64,000 nucleotides of DNA from Peptococcaceae bacterium BRH_c8a (GTDB taxonomy: Bacteria > Bacillota > Desulfotomaculia > Desulfotomaculales > Desulfallaceae): positions 1 through 64,000 of the forward strand of contig LADP01000003.1 of assembly GCA_000961575.1 (NCBI GenBank), written 5' to 3'. Below, in pieces: positions 35,140 through 46,478 of the stretch; position 1 is the first letter of the stretch, and every line of letters starts with the position of its first letter. The position numbers and the translations under genes are program-made. Under the pieces are notes generated by a model, which was given only the letters and a program-made list of their open reading frames with translations, searched no databases and was not told the origin of the DNA.

Positions 35140-36297
35140 TTAATCCCTGTGTATTCCGCCGTAATAGTCCTCATAAATATACATTAATTCCTTGTCAAAC
35201 AGTGGCCGCTTCATTGAAACAGTGTAGGAACGAATCTTGGGTAGCAACTCCTCGGCCTGGTGCTCGGTAAGCCGGATACCATACTCGGCGTATTTGGATT
35301 TAAGGGCAGCGGTACCCGAGTGTTTGCCTACCACAATCTGCCTTTCCAGGCCCACTTCCTCGGGCAGGAAAGCTTCGTATGTCTTGGGATTTTTAAGCAC
35401 CCCGTCCCCGTGGATGCCAGACTCGTGGGCGAACATGTTTGAACCTACAATGGCTTTCCAGGTCGGCAGTTCCCTACCGGAGGCCTGCGATACGTACTCG
35501 GCCACTTCCCGGAACATTTCCGTCTTAAAGTTAAGATTAATCTTGAACAGATGTTTAAGCGCCATAACAACTTCTTCTAGTGCAGAGTTGCCGGCCCGTT
35601 CACCAAGTCCCATAACGGTAACCCCGATGTAGTTGGCCCCCGCCATCACTCCGGCCAGGGCGTTGGCCGTGGCCATCCCGAAGTCGTTGTGAGTATGCAT
35701 CTCAATATCTATGTCCACATTGTCCATAATTTTCTTGATGTTATCAAAAGTGGTGAACGGTTCAAGAATGCCGACCGTATCACAGTAACGCAATCGGTTG
35801 GCACCAGCCTCTTTAGCAGCCTTGGCGAAATGTATTAAAAAATCCATGTCGCTACGGGATGCGTCCTCTGCGTTAACGGATATGTACATGCCTTCTTTCT
35901 TGGCAAACTCGACGGCTCTGACCATATTTTCAACAACCCATTCGCGGCTTGTCCGTAACTTGTGCTTGATATGGACGTCCGAGGTGGAAATGGAAATAGC
36001 CACCGCGTCTACGCCGCAATCGATAGATTCCTCAATATCCTTAATAACCGGGCGGTTCCAGCCCATGATACTGGATTTTAGTCCGCACTGGCAGATTTTC
36101 TTAATGGATTCCTTTTCGTCGCCGCCCATAATGGGGATTCCCGCTTCTATTTGGTGAACACCTAGCTCGTCTAGAAACTTGGCTATTCTTACCTTTTCGC
36201 GGTTAGCAAATACCACGCCGGCGGTCTGTTCGCCATCCCGTAGGGTAGTATCAACAATATAGATGGTTTTAGTCTGTGGTACAAAACTTTCCAGCAT
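35140..36297 (-). CDS. Homocitrate synthase family protein (NifV or Re-citrate synthase)
   Basis: This 385-residue DRE-TIM metallolyase starts with VDTTLRDGEQTAGVVF and has the metal site EMHTHNDFGMATANALAG plus a family signature with GLGERAGNSALEEV. It condenses acetyl-CoA with a 2-oxoacid. NifV-type enzymes use 2-oxoglutarate, while clostridial Re-citrate synthases, closely similar in sequence, use oxaloacetate. An isocitrate dehydrogenase-like gene immediately downstream, and no nif gene in view, favour the citrate role. There is no C-terminal regulatory LeuA domain. The start has AGGAAG at good spacing. Confidence 0.8.
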   Translation of the reverse strand: MLESFVPQTKTIYIVDTTLRDGEQTAGVVFANREKVRIAKFLDELGVHQIEAGIPIMGGDEKESIKKICQCGLKSSIMGWNRPVIKDIEESIDCGVDAVAISISTSDVHIKHKLRTSREWVVENMVRAVEFAKKEGMYISVNAEDASRSDMDFLIHFAKAAKEAGANRLRYCDTVGILEPFTTFDNIKKIMDNVDIDIEMHTHNDFGMATANALAGVMAGANYIGVTVMGLGERAGNSALEEVVMALKHLFKINLNFKTEMFREVAEYVSQASGRELPTWKAIVGSNMFAHESGIHGDGVLKNPKTYEAFLPEEVGLERQIVVGKHSGTAALKSKYAEYGIRLTEHQAEELLPKIRSYTVSMKRPLFDKELMYIYEDYYGGIHRD

Positions 36298-36472
36298 TAA
36301 ACATTCTTCCTTTCAAATTTTGTTGATTTATATGGGAAACAAGGGAATTAGTTAACTCGTTAAAGTAGCCTAGATTTACATTTTATCATAATTAAAAGAT
36401 GGTGGAAAGTTGTGCTGGTGTTAAATACTGTATACTTAGAAAAGAGGCATCTACCATGAGAATAGAGTTTAT

Positions 36473-36543
36473 GGATTGTCATCCTGAGCGTAGCGAAGGA
36501 TCTGATCTTTTAAGATTCTTCACTTCGTACAGAATAACAATCC
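36473..36543. repeat. TCATCCTGAGCG-family dispersed element, copy 1
   Basis: A 71-bp element bounded by GGATTGT and ACAATCC. It contains CATCCTGAGCGTAGCGAAGG near its left end. Related copies lie at about 44360-44420 and 62201-62263. The rest of the 36298-36619 gap holds only the gat terminator. Confidence 0.75.
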
Positions 36544-36579
36544 AAACAAAAACGGAACAGCGGTTCAGACCGCTGTTCC
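36543..36579 (-). terminator. Terminator of the gatCAB operon
   Basis: GGAACAGCGGT (36554-36564) pairs with ACCGCTGTTCC (36569-36579). The minus-strand transcript continues with GTTTTTGTTTGG. Confidence 0.85.
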
Positions 36580-36619
36580 AAGCTTCTTTGCTTTTATGTT
36601 AAGCTATAAATGGTATAAA

Positions 36620-38056
36620 TTAAAGCTTATCCTTCAGCATTTTGTTTACCATCCCGGGGTTGGCCTTGCCCTTGGATGCTTTCATCACTTGGCCCACCAA
36701 AAAGCCCAGCGCCTGGGTCTTACCAGCGCGGTAATCTTCCACCGACTTGGGGTTATTGGCCAGCACATCGTTAACTATCGATTCAATGGCCCCTTCGTCG
36801 CTAATCTGAACCAGGCCTTTTTCTTGTACAATTAGGTCTGGATCCTTGCCGGTGGCAAACATATCTTCAAATACGGTCTTGGCGATTTTGCCACTGATGG
36901 TCCCTTTTTCAAGCAATTGCAGCATCTTGGCCAGTTGAGCAGGTTGGATACGTACGTCGGTAATTTCCATGTTGTCTGCGTTCATCAAGCGTGAAAAATC
37001 ACCCATCATCCAATTGCTGATGGCCTTGGGGTTATTATATTGCTCCACACACTGTTCGTAAAAATCGGCCATTTCCTTTAATGATGTCAGCACCATGGCA
37101 TCGTAGGCCGGCAGTCCGTACTGCTCAACAAACCGGGCTTGGCGTTCGTCCGGCAATTCAGGTAGCGTAGCCCTGATTTCATCTACCCAGTTGTCGGAAA
37201 TCACCATTGGTACCAAATCCGGTTCCGGGAAATAGCGGTAATCATGGGCTTCTTCCTTGCTGCGCAGGGACAGGCTAACGCCCTTGGCTTCATCCCAGGA
37301 ACGGGTCTCCTGAACCACCCGACCGCCTTCTTCGTTTATTTCAATTTGGCGCTCAATCTCGTAAACCAGGGCCTTTTGCAGAGCCTTAAACGAGTTCATA
37401 TTTTTTAGTTCTGCCCGGGTGCCGAATTCTTGCTGTCCCAGTGGCCGCACCGAAACGTTGGCGTCACAGCGCAGCGAGCCCTCCTGCATTTTACAGTCAC
37501 TGATGCCGGTATACTGGATGATGGCTTTGAGCTTTTCCAGGTAAGCGGTGGCCTCTTCCGGGCTGCGCAGGTCTGGTTCGGATACGATTTCAATCAAGGG
37601 CACTCCGGTGCGGTTATAGTCAACCAAAGAGAAAGGCGAGGTGGCGATGGTGCCCTGGTGTACCAGTTTACCGGCGTCCTCTTCCATGTGCACCCTGGTG
37701 ATCCCCACCCGCTTGGTATTGCCGTCCACCTCTATTTCAAGAAAACCATGTTCAGCAATAGGCAGGTCGAACTGCGATACCTGGTAGTTCTTGGGCAGGT
37801 CGGGGTAGTAATAATTTTTACGGTCAAATTTAGAAAAAGGTGCAATTTTACAATTCAAGGCCAGCCCGGCCTTGATGGCGAATTCAACTACTTTTTTATT
37901 GGTAACAGGCAGCACTCCGGGCAGGCCCAGACATACCGGGCAGGTATGGTGGTTGGGGTCGGCGCCGAATGCAGTGCTGGAATTGCAAAATATCTTGGTA
38001 TTGGTCTTAAGTTCAACGTGTACTTCCAGGCCGATAACCGGTTCGTATTGGGCCAA
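36620..38056 (-). CDS. gatB: Aspartyl/glutamyl-tRNA amidotransferase subunit B
   Basis: GatB binds mischarged Glu-tRNA(Gln) or Asp-tRNA(Asn) and performs the kinase/transamidation step with ammonia from GatA. The 478-residue protein begins with [18 protein letters not shown] and contains [20 protein letters not shown], the conserved cradle domain. The C-terminal tail is the YqeY-like helical domain ([19 protein letters not shown]). The start is a TTG at 38054-38056 with GGAGG 9 nt upstream. It is the last gene of gatC-gatA-gatB. The gatA-gatB gap contains dispersed repeats. Confidence 0.96.
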   Translation of the reverse strand: MAQYEPVIGLEVHVELKTNTKIFCNSSTAFGADPNHHTCPVCLGLPGVLPVTNKKVVEFAIKAGLALNCKIAPFSKFDRKNYYYPDLPKNYQVSQFDLPIAEHGFLEIEVDGNTKRVGITRVHMEEDAGKLVHQGTIATSPFSLVDYNRTGVPLIEIVSEPDLRSPEEATAYLEKLKAIIQYTGISDCKMQEGSLRCDANVSVRPLGQQEFGTRAELKNMNSFKALQKALVYEIERQIEINEEGGRVVQETRSWDEAKGVSLSLRSKEEAHDYRYFPEPDLVPMVISDNWVDEIRATLPELPDERQARFVEQYGLPAYDAMVLTSLKEMADFYEQCVEQYNNPKAISNWMMGDFSRLMNADNMEITDVRIQPAQLAKMLQLLEKGTISGKIAKTVFEDMFATGKDPDLIVQEKGLVQISDEGAIESIVNDVLANNPKSVEDYRAGKTQALGFLVGQVMKASKGKANPGMVNKMLKDKL

Positions 38057-38090
38057 AACGGCACACCTCCAGGGATTTTCTACCGGTGCC

Positions 38091-38170
38091 TGGTGCCAGG
38101 TGTTGCAACACCTGGCACCAAAGCCTACTACTCAACTTGCAACAAAATCAACTTGCAACACCTGGCACCA
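38091..38170. repeat. GGTGCCAGGTGTTGCAAGTT-family repeat, copy 1 (gatA 3' end)
   Basis: A perfect 30-bp palindrome (38091-38120, arms TGGTGCCAGGTGTTG and its complement) is followed at 38131-38170 by a 40-bp unit identical to one at 39986-40025. The unit overlaps the last codons and stop of gatA. Confidence 0.9.
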
Positions 38171-39611
38171 GATGGTGATGGTCGGTGGTTTGTTCAAAGG
38201 CGTAGGCTGCCCGCAGAATGTCGCCTTCGCCAAAAGGTTTGCCCATCAGCTGAAGTCCCACGGGTAGCTTGTTTGCAAATCCAGCCGGTATGGATATGGC
38301 CGGTATGCCGGCCAGGTTGATGGAAAGCGTACAGATGTCCACCATGTACATCTGCAGCGGGTCGTCCATTTTTTCACCGCGTTTAAATGCCGGGCCCGGC
38401 GCAACGGGTGAAAGCAGCAGATCATATTTTGCAAAAGCCCGGTCAAAATCAGCCTTAATCAAGGTTCGCACTTTTTGGGCCTTGTTATAATAGGCATCGT
38501 AATAACCCGCGGAAAGTGCGTATGTACCAAGCATGATTCTCCTTTTTACTTCGGCGCCGAATCCTTCACTACGGGTTTTCATAAACATGTCCACTATATC
38601 CTCGGCCTCTTCATTACGGTAACCGTAGCGCACGCCGTCGTAACGCGCCAGGTTGGAACTGGCCTCGGCCGTAGCCAGCAGATAGTAAGCCGGCAGGGCG
38701 TATTCGCTATGGGGCAGCGATGTCTCTTCCACCTCGGCGCCCAAGCCGGTGAACACATTGACGTTTTCCCGGATTACCTCTCTAACGGCCGGGTCAATGC
38801 CTTCGCCCATGTACTCTTTAGGTACACCAATTTTTAGGCCTTTAATATCGCCGGTGAGGTAACTGGTATAGTCGGGCTGATTATATGGCGCTGAGGTGGA
38901 ATCTTGGGGGTCGTGGCCGCTGATGGTGTTGAAAACCAGAGCACAGTCGGTGACGTCACGGGTAATGGGTCCGATCTGATCCAAGGATGAGGCATAGGCC
39001 ACCAGTCCGAAGCGGGACACCGACCCATAGGTGGGCTTTAAACCCACTACTCCGCAGTACGATGCAGGCTGGCGGATGGAACCGCCGGTATCAGAGCCCA
39101 AAGCCACAATGGTTTCGCCAGCGGCCACTGCTGCCGCTGACCCGCCACTGGAACCGCCGGGCACCCGGTCAGTATCCCAGGGATTACAGGTGGTGAAAAA
39201 GGCCGAGTTTTCTGTGGATGACCCCATGGCAAATTCATCCATGTTGGTTTTGCCGGTCATTACGGAGCGGGCTTCGGTAAGCCGTTGTACAACCGTAGCG
39301 TTATATGGGGGTACGAAGTTATACAGAATTTTGGATGCACAGGTGGTGCGCACCCCTGCGGTGCACATGTTGTCCTTGAATGCGATAGGAATACCCGCTA
39401 ACGGGGCTATTTTTTCTCCCATAGCAATGGACTTGTCCACTGCCCGGGCCTGCCTTTCAGCGGTTTCCCGGGTCAGGGTGACATAGGCCCTAATTTTATC
39501 TTCCACCGCATCGATGCGTCCAAAAACTGCGCGGGTGATTTCCTCAGCGCTAATCTCTTTTTTAATTAGCATGTCATGTAATTGATGTGCAGTCAGATAA
39601 TATAATTCCAA
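38148..39611 (-). CDS. gatA: Aspartyl/glutamyl-tRNA amidotransferase subunit A
   Basis: GatA is the amidase-signature subunit that hydrolyses glutamine to supply ammonia. The Ser-cisSer-Lys triad is visible in [13 protein letters not shown] (Lys) and [16 protein letters not shown] (two Ser). The start is TTG at 39609-39611, giving [11 protein letters not shown] with GGAGG 7 nt upstream; an ATG at 39629 would lie before that site. The C terminus is odd. After TTDHHH, the codons LVPGVAS and the stop come from a copy of a dispersed repeat, replacing the usual family end. The key catalytic parts are intact. Confidence 0.96.
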   Translation of the reverse strand: MELYYLTAHQLHDMLIKKEISAEEITRAVFGRIDAVEDKIRAYVTLTRETAERQARAVDKSIAMGEKIAPLAGIPIAFKDNMCTAGVRTTCASKILYNFVPPYNATVVQRLTEARSVMTGKTNMDEFAMGSSTENSAFFTTCNPWDTDRVPGGSSGGSAAAVAAGETIVALGSDTGGSIRQPASYCGVVGLKPTYGSVSRFGLVAYASSLDQIGPITRDVTDCALVFNTISGHDPQDSTSAPYNQPDYTSYLTGDIKGLKIGVPKEYMGEGIDPAVREVIRENVNVFTGLGAEVEETSLPHSEYALPAYYLLATAEASSNLARYDGVRYGYRNEEAEDIVDMFMKTRSEGFGAEVKRRIMLGTYALSAGYYDAYYNKAQKVRTLIKADFDRAFAKYDLLLSPVAPGPAFKRGEKMDDPLQMYMVDICTLSINLAGIPAISIPAGFANKLPVGLQLMGKPFGEGDILRAAYAFEQTTDHHHLVPGVAS

Positions 39612-39633
39612 AACTGTCCCTCCAACCATTTAG

Positions 39634-39915
39634 CTATAGTATCCTGGGCACCTTGAAGTAGTCATCCTGGCGATCAGGCGCATTGGCCAGCACCTTTTCC
39701 GTGGCCATATGTTCGCCGGGCCGATCCTCACGAAATACGTTCTGCAGCGGCAGTACGTGTGAGGTGGGCGGCACGTTGGCAGTGTCCAGATCCTGCAGTT
39801 TACGGGCGTGTTCCAAAATATCGCTTAACTGCTTGGAGTAAAGCTTTTTTTCTTCCTCAGTAAGTTCCAGCCGTCCTAGCAAGGCAACGTGTTCCACTTC
39901 TTTAAGGCTAATCAT
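39634..39915 (-). CDS. gatC: Aspartyl/glutamyl-tRNA amidotransferase subunit C
   Basis: GatC wraps around and stabilises GatA. The 93-residue protein starts MISLKEVEHVALLGRLELTE and ends in the conserved pattern LRED-like VFREDRPGEHM and DDYFKVPRIL. The ATG at 39913-39915 gives the normal family length. The frame extends another 25 codons upstream through sequence without family resemblance. It is first in gatCAB, downstream of ligA. Confidence 0.95.
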   Translation of the reverse strand: MISLKEVEHVALLGRLELTEEEKKLYSKQLSDILEHARKLQDLDTANVPPTSHVLPLQNVFREDRPGEHMATEKVLANAPDRQDDYFKVPRIL

Positions 39916-39985
39916 ATTACACCATCCTATTCTACTAAAAACTGACATCATTATACCACGTCCTGATGCCGGGTGTTCAGCCAAC

Positions 39986-40029
39986 CTCAACTTGCAACAA
40001 AATCAACTTGCAACACCTGGCACCAAAGC

Positions 40030-40032
<3 letters not shown>
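39986..40032. repeat. GGTGCCAGGTGTTGCAAGTT-family repeat, copy 2 (ligA 3' end)
   Basis: A 40-bp unit (39986-40025) identical to 38131-38170, extended by AAGCCTA so that it includes the ligA stop codon. Confidence 0.85.
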
Positions 40033-42096
<2,064 letters not shown>

Positions 42097-42123
42097 CTAC
42101 AGTCTAACTTTTGACTTATGCTG

Positions 42124-44304
42124 TTAACATTTTTCCAGCGGTGCGTAGCGGGCCAGCAGGGTCTTGACCCCCAGTCCCGGAAAATCAATGCTTATTTCAG
42201 ATTTTTCCCCCTGGCCTTTGACGCTTACCACCGTGCCCCGACCCCATTTGCGGTGTTCTACCTGGTCACCGTACTGTAGTTCAAAGGCGGTGGTTGAGTT
42301 TCTCTGTACACCGGGGTTATAACTATTATTTGTCACAGCTGAATTATTCTCTCGTCTCGGCTGACTAGAAGTTTGATCCAACGAGTCAGAATCGGCAACC
42401 AGTTCCTGAGGCAATTCACTCAAAAAGCGTGATGGTTCGTTCATCCGGGTGTGGCCGTATATGGTGCGTTGCCAACTGTGTGAAAGATACAGCAACTCCC
42501 GGGCCCTGGTAATGCCCACGTAGCAGAGCCTTCTTTCCTCTTCCAGTTCGTGCCTGTCTTCCAGTGAACGGGAATGGGGGAAAACTCCCTCTTCCAAACC
42601 AGTCAGGAAAACCACGGGGAATTCCAGGCCCTTGGCACTGTGCAGTGTCATCAGCGTCACCCGATCCGTTTCTTCACTGTAGTCGTCCATGTCAGTGAGC
42701 AGCGAAAGCCCGGCCAAAAAATCGTCTAAACTGCCGTCGGGGTAATTTTTGTCGTATTCACCAGTCACAGAGTAAAATTCTTTCAGGTTTTCCAGCCTGG
42801 TGGCAGCCTCAATGGTGCGCTCGTTTTCCAGGGCCAGCCGATATCCGGTATCCTGTAATACCATCTCCACCAGAACGGTGACGTTCAATTGGGGTAACAG
42901 CTTGCGCAGTGCACCCAGCGTGCGGCCGAAACCCATGGCGCCCTTGCCCGCCTTGCCGGCCAGACCGGGAACTGACTCCTGACTCTCCAGCAGTTCCAGG
43001 GGGGTAATGCCCAGTTCATCGGCCCGGGTAAATATCTTATCTATCGACGCTTCACCAATGCCCCGTTTCGGTTCATTAATCACCCGGCGCAGGCTGACCC
43101 TGTCCCCCGGATTAACCAGTAACCGCAAAAAGGCCAGTAAGTCCTTGATTTCCTTGCGTTCGTAAAAGCGCAGGCCGCCTACGATAACGTACGGAATGCC
43201 TGCCACGAGGAATTTATCCTCAAGTACCCGGGATTGGGCGTGGGTGCGGTACAGCACTGCAAAATCATTGTATGATCTATCCCGGACATTATGCCAGCGT
43301 CTAATCCGCTCCACCACAAAATTTGCCTCGGAGTGCTCGTCCCGGGCCGTGAATATAACCAGTGGATCCCCGGTGGCACCGGCGGTCCATAGATTCTTGG
43401 GTTTACGTTCCCGGTTGTGATTAATGACTTCGTTGGCGGAGTCCAGTATCGAACGGGTGGAGCGATAATTCTGCTCCAGCAGGATTACCTCTGCTTCAGG
43501 GTAATCCTGCTCGAAATTCATGATATTTGATATATCGGCTCCCCGCCAGCCATAAATCCCCTGGTCGGGGTCACCCACCACGCACAGGTTGCGGTGTTTG
43601 CCGGCCAGCAGGTTTACCAGCACGTATTGGGCGTGGTTGGTGTCCTGGTACTCGTCCACCATGATGTAGCGGAACCGATCCTGGTAATAGGCCAGCACCG
43701 CCGGGTTTTCCCGGAACAGGCGAACAGTGTGCAGCAGCAAATCGTCAAAATCCAGGGCGTTATTCTGATGTAATTTTTCCTGATACAGCCGGTAGACCTC
43801 ACAAACCTTTTGACTAAAGTAGTCAAAAGATTTCTTCTCCAGTTCGGCAGGTCCGTAAAGAACGTTCTTGGCCTGGGAAATGGCAGCGCTGATAGCGGGT
43901 GGGGCGAATTTTTTCTCGTCCAGGTTTAGCTTTTTAAGACATTCTTTAATGACGGTTTTCTGATCGGCAGTATCGTAGATGACGAAGTTTGTCGTGTAGC
44001 CGGCAAAACCAGATTGTCTTCTCAATATGCGCAGGCAGGTGGCGTGAAAAGTAAACACCCACAAATCCCGTGCCTGGTCGGGCACCGCAGCGGCAATCCT
44101 TTCCCGCATTTCCCGGGCCGCCTTATTGGTAAAGGTGATGGCCAGTATATTGAAGGGGTCAATCCCTTTTTCTTTTAACAAGTAGGCAATCCGGGTGGTC
44201 AGTACCCTGGTTTTACCACTGCCTGCCCCGGCCAGGATCAGCATCGGGCCGTTGTCGTAGGTAACCGCCTCAAGTTGTGCTTTATTTAAAGAATTTAAAT
44301 CCAT
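42124..44304 (-). CDS. pcrA: ATP-dependent DNA helicase PcrA/UvrD
   Basis: PcrA is the superfamily 1A 3'-5' helicase used in repair and plasmid replication. Walker A is LILAGAGSGKTRVL, motif II is VDEYQDTN, motif III GDPDQGIYGWRGAD, motif IV QNYRSTRSIL, motif V TLHSAKGLEFPVVF and motif VI YVGITRARELLYL. The C-terminal tail carries the RNA-polymerase-binding Tudor-like domain (YGDQVEHRKWGRGTVVSVKG). The ATG at 44302-44304 (MDLNSLNKAQ) has GGAGG five nt upstream; the frame extends 11 codons further without support. PcrA-LigA is a common Firmicute pair. Confidence 0.96.
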   Translation of the reverse strand: MDLNSLNKAQLEAVTYDNGPMLILAGAGSGKTRVLTTRIAYLLKEKGIDPFNILAITFTNKAAREMRERIAAAVPDQARDLWVFTFHATCLRILRRQSGFAGYTTNFVIYDTADQKTVIKECLKKLNLDEKKFAPPAISAAISQAKNVLYGPAELEKKSFDYFSQKVCEVYRLYQEKLHQNNALDFDDLLLHTVRLFRENPAVLAYYQDRFRYIMVDEYQDTNHAQYVLVNLLAGKHRNLCVVGDPDQGIYGWRGADISNIMNFEQDYPEAEVILLEQNYRSTRSILDSANEVINHNRERKPKNLWTAGATGDPLVIFTARDEHSEANFVVERIRRWHNVRDRSYNDFAVLYRTHAQSRVLEDKFLVAGIPYVIVGGLRFYERKEIKDLLAFLRLLVNPGDRVSLRRVINEPKRGIGEASIDKIFTRADELGITPLELLESQESVPGLAGKAGKGAMGFGRTLGALRKLLPQLNVTVLVEMVLQDTGYRLALENERTIEAATRLENLKEFYSVTGEYDKNYPDGSLDDFLAGLSLLTDMDDYSEETDRVTLMTLHSAKGLEFPVVFLTGLEEGVFPHSRSLEDRHELEEERRLCYVGITRARELLYLSHSWQRTIYGHTRMNEPSRFLSELPQELVADSDSLDQTSSQPRRENNSAVTNNSYNPGVQRNSTTAFELQYGDQVEHRKWGRGTVVSVKGQGEKSEISIDFPGLGVKTLLARYAPLEKC

Positions 44305-44360
44305 GCCAACCTCCATAAATTGGGAACATTGGGACATTATACGTTAGACTATTTTCTATT

Positions 44361-44420
44361 TCATCCTGAGCGTAAGTTAATTAAAGAATCATAAGATCCT
44401 TCGCTTGCGCTCAGGATGAC
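44361..44420. repeat. TCATCCTGAGCG-family dispersed element, copy 2
   Basis: TCATCCTGAGCG (44361-44372) and CGCTCAGGATGA (44408-44419) form 12-bp arms around an AT-rich middle. It lies between pcrA and the his terminator. Confidence 0.75.
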
Positions 44421-44463
44421 AACGATATATTTAATTTAGGGGCATTAATGCATCCTACTGCAA

Positions 44464-44485
44464 CAAAAGACCACCTTGCGGTGGT
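44464..44485 (-). terminator. Terminator of the his operon
   Basis: ACCACC (44470-44475) pairs with GGTGGT (44480-44485) around TTGC, just after the hisI stop. The minus-strand tail is CTTTTGTTG. Confidence 0.7.
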
Positions 44486-44493
44486 TTTTGAAT

Positions 44494-44883
44494 TTACTCC
44501 CGGCCGTAAACTTTTTCCGGGTCAAACAACTGCTGTCCTTTGATGGTTACAGTTCCGTCCGGCGCCAGCGCGTAGTGGAAGCAGGTGAAATAACCCTCGT
44601 GACAAGCCGCATCTTTTTGCTCCACCAGCAAAAGAAGCGTGTCGCGGTCACAGTCGAAATATACCTCCACCACCTTTTGCACGTTACCGGATGTTTCACC
44701 TTTGTGCCAAAACTTTTGCCTGCTGCGGCTCCAGAACCAGGTTTCCCCGGTAGCCAGAGTTTTGGCCACCGCCTCACAGTTCATATAGGCCATCATCAAC
44801 ACTTCTTTAGTGGCGACGTCCTGTACTATAGCCGGTATCAGGCCGCTGGCATCGTATTTTAATTCTTCTGGTTTAATCTGCAT
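44494..44883 (-). CDS. hisI: Phosphoribosyl-AMP cyclohydrolase
   Basis: HisI opens the purine ring of PR-AMP in the third step of histidine synthesis. The 129-residue protein has [19 protein letters not shown], the Mg/Zn-binding [13 protein letters not shown] and the Zn-binding Cys in [11 protein letters not shown]. It lacks a fused HisE pyrophosphohydrolase domain, and no separate hisE follows. It is the last gene of the his operon. A perfect 76-bp palindrome lies between its start and the hisF stop. Confidence 0.95.
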   Translation of the reverse strand: MQIKPEELKYDASGLIPAIVQDVATKEVLMMAYMNCEAVAKTLATGETWFWSRSRQKFWHKGETSGNVQKVVEVYFDCDRDTLLLLVEQKDAACHEGYFTCFHYALAPDGTVTIKGQQLFDPEKVYGRE

Positions 44884-44901
44884 TTATTACACCTCATGAC
44901 C

Positions 44902-44977
44902 GGTGCCAGGTGTTGCAAGTTGGATTTGTTGCAAGTTGGCCAACTTGCAACAAATCCAACTTGCAACACCTGGCACC
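44902..44977. repeat. Perfect 76-bp palindrome, GGTGCCAGGTGTTGCAAGTT family, copy 3
   Basis: Bases 44902-44939 and 44940-44977 are exact reverse complements with no spacer. Each arm reads GGTGCCAGGTGTTGCAAGTT at its outer end and continues with TGGATTTGTTGCAAGTTGG. It lies in the 99-bp hisF-hisI gap, so any hairpin would be cotranscribed. Confidence 0.95.
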
Positions 44978-44982
44978 AAGGT

Positions 44983-45741
44983 TTAGATTCTTACCGGTAC
45001 GTTATGCTTGCTTAAATACTGCTTGGTTTCGGCTATTGAGTAAGTACCAAAGTGGAATATGGATGCCGCCAGGGCGGCGTCAGCTTCTCCAGCGGTCAGG
45101 CCCTCGACTATGTGATCCAAATTACCTACGCCCCCCGAGGCGATGACGGGGATTTGCACGGCTCGGGAAATAACACTGGTGAGAGGAATATCATACCCGT
45201 CCAGGGTGCCGTCCCGATCCATGCTGGTAAGCATAATTTCGCCTGCTCCCAGTCTTTCCATCTCCGTGGCCCACCAAACCGCGTCGATGCCGGTGGGCGT
45301 TCGTCCACCGTGTATGTATACTTCCCATTTGCCGGGCTCGGTGCTGCGGGCATCAATGGCCACCACAATGCACTGGCTGCCGAACCGGGCTGAGGCTTCG
45401 GTGATTAGCTGCGGGTTTTTAACCGCGGCAGTATTGATGGAAACCTTGTCCGCCCCGGCGGTAAGCATAGCCCGGATATCTTCCAGCGTGCCAATACCCC
45501 CGCCAACGGTATAAGGAATAAATACTTCTTCAGCTGTGCGTCGTACCATGTCCAGCACAGTTTTGCGCCCTTCATGCGAAGCTGTTATATCAAGAAAGAT
45601 AAGTTCGTCAGCCCCTGCACGGTCATAAAAAGCAGCCAGTTCCACCGGGTCGCCGGCATCACGCAGGTTGACGAAATTGGTGCCTTTGACCACCCGGCCG
45701 CCGGTGACGTCAAGACAGGGGATAATCCTTTTCATTAACAT
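44983..45741 (-). CDS. hisF: Imidazole glycerol-phosphate synthase subunit HisF
   Basis: HisF is the cyclase half of IGP synthase. It takes ammonia from HisH and converts PRFAR to IGP and AICAR. The 252-residue TIM barrel has the catalytic Asp in [15 protein letters not shown] and the second Asp in [14 protein letters not shown], with the phosphate-binding IASGGVGN. Two ATGs are possible (45741 and 45735); the first overlaps the hisA stop by 7 nt, the second by TAATG. Translational coupling is likely. AICAR released here feeds PurH in the purine operon to the right. Confidence 0.96.
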   Translation of the reverse strand: MLMKRIIPCLDVTGGRVVKGTNFVNLRDAGDPVELAAFYDRAGADELIFLDITASHEGRKTVLDMVRRTAEEVFIPYTVGGGIGTLEDIRAMLTAGADKVSINTAAVKNPQLITEASARFGSQCIVVAIDARSTEPGKWEVYIHGGRTPTGIDAVWWATEMERLGAGEIMLTSMDRDGTLDGYDIPLTSVISRAVQIPVIASGGVGNLDHIVEGLTAGEADAALAASIFHFGTYSIAETKQYLSKHNVPVRI

Positions 45742-46478
45742 GATATAGATCTTTTTTCTTCCGCCACCGCCAGGGCGTCGAAAATATCAACGGTACCGGC
45801 ATAAAGAGCCTTGCCGACAATAACCCCTTCCACACCGTGGGGTTCCAGTGTTTTCAATGCCTCAATGTCTTTGATGGTGGAGACTCCTCCTGAGGCAATA
45901 ATTTTAATTTTACAGGCCAAAGCCAGTTTTTTTACAGCCTCCAGGTTGGGGCCTTTAAGGGTGCCGTCCCGGGAGATATCAGTAAAAATAACTCTAGAAA
46001 CCCCTACCCGGCTTACTTCCAAGGCCAGTTCCTGGACATCTTTTTCAGCTGTAAGGCCCCAGCCTTCAATGGCCACTTTACCGTCGCGGGCATCAATCCC
46101 CACTACGATCCGATCCCCGAAGCGTTCCACCGCCTCAGCAACCAGTAAAGGTTTCTGAATAGCCACGGTACCCAGGATAACCCTGGCCACACCCATCTGC
46201 AGCAGCTTGTCCACCGTTTCCAGGTCACGGATACCACCGCCCACCTGAACCGGTATGCTAATCGAACTGATAATGCTGCTGATGGTATCAAGGTTTCTGG
46301 GTGAACCGGCAAAAGCGCCGTCCAAATCCACGATGTGCAGCAACGGCGCCCCGCTGTTTTCCCAAATGTGGGCCACTGCCGCCGGGTCGTCAGAATAGAT
46401 AGTTTCGCGGTCCAGTTTCCCTTCCACCAAGCGGACGCATTTACCAGCCCGCAGGTCGATAGCTGGGATGATTAACAT
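45735..46478 (-). CDS. hisA: Phosphoribosylformimino-AICAR-P isomerase
   Basis: HisA performs the Amadori rearrangement of ProFAR to PRFAR. The 247-residue TIM barrel has [17 protein letters not shown] (catalytic Asp), HIVDLDGAF, the second catalytic Asp in [14 protein letters not shown] and the phosphate loop [12 protein letters not shown]. It overlaps hisH by 7 nt and hisF by 7 nt. Confidence 0.96.
   Translation of the reverse strand: MLIIPAIDLRAGKCVRLVEGKLDRETIYSDDPAAVAHIWENSGAPLLHIVDLDGAFAGSPRNLDTISSIISSISIPVQVGGGIRDLETVDKLLQMGVARVILGTVAIQKPLLVAEAVERFGDRIVVGIDARDGKVAIEGWGLTAEKDVQELALEVSRVGVSRVIFTDISRDGTLKGPNLEAVKKLALACKIKIIASGGVSTIKDIEALKTLEPHGVEGVIVGKALYAGTVDIFDALAVAEEKRSISC

Noticed and set aside
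38091-38170. Clustered direct repeats near gatA considered as a CRISPR array
   Set aside because: Only two or three units are present, spacers are absent or very short, and the same unit is dispersed over 16 kb; no cas genes are seen.
37430-38320. 296-codon plus-strand frame across gatB and gatA ends
   Set aside because: It is a shadow of gatB that also runs through the repeat region, with no ribosome-binding site or family match.
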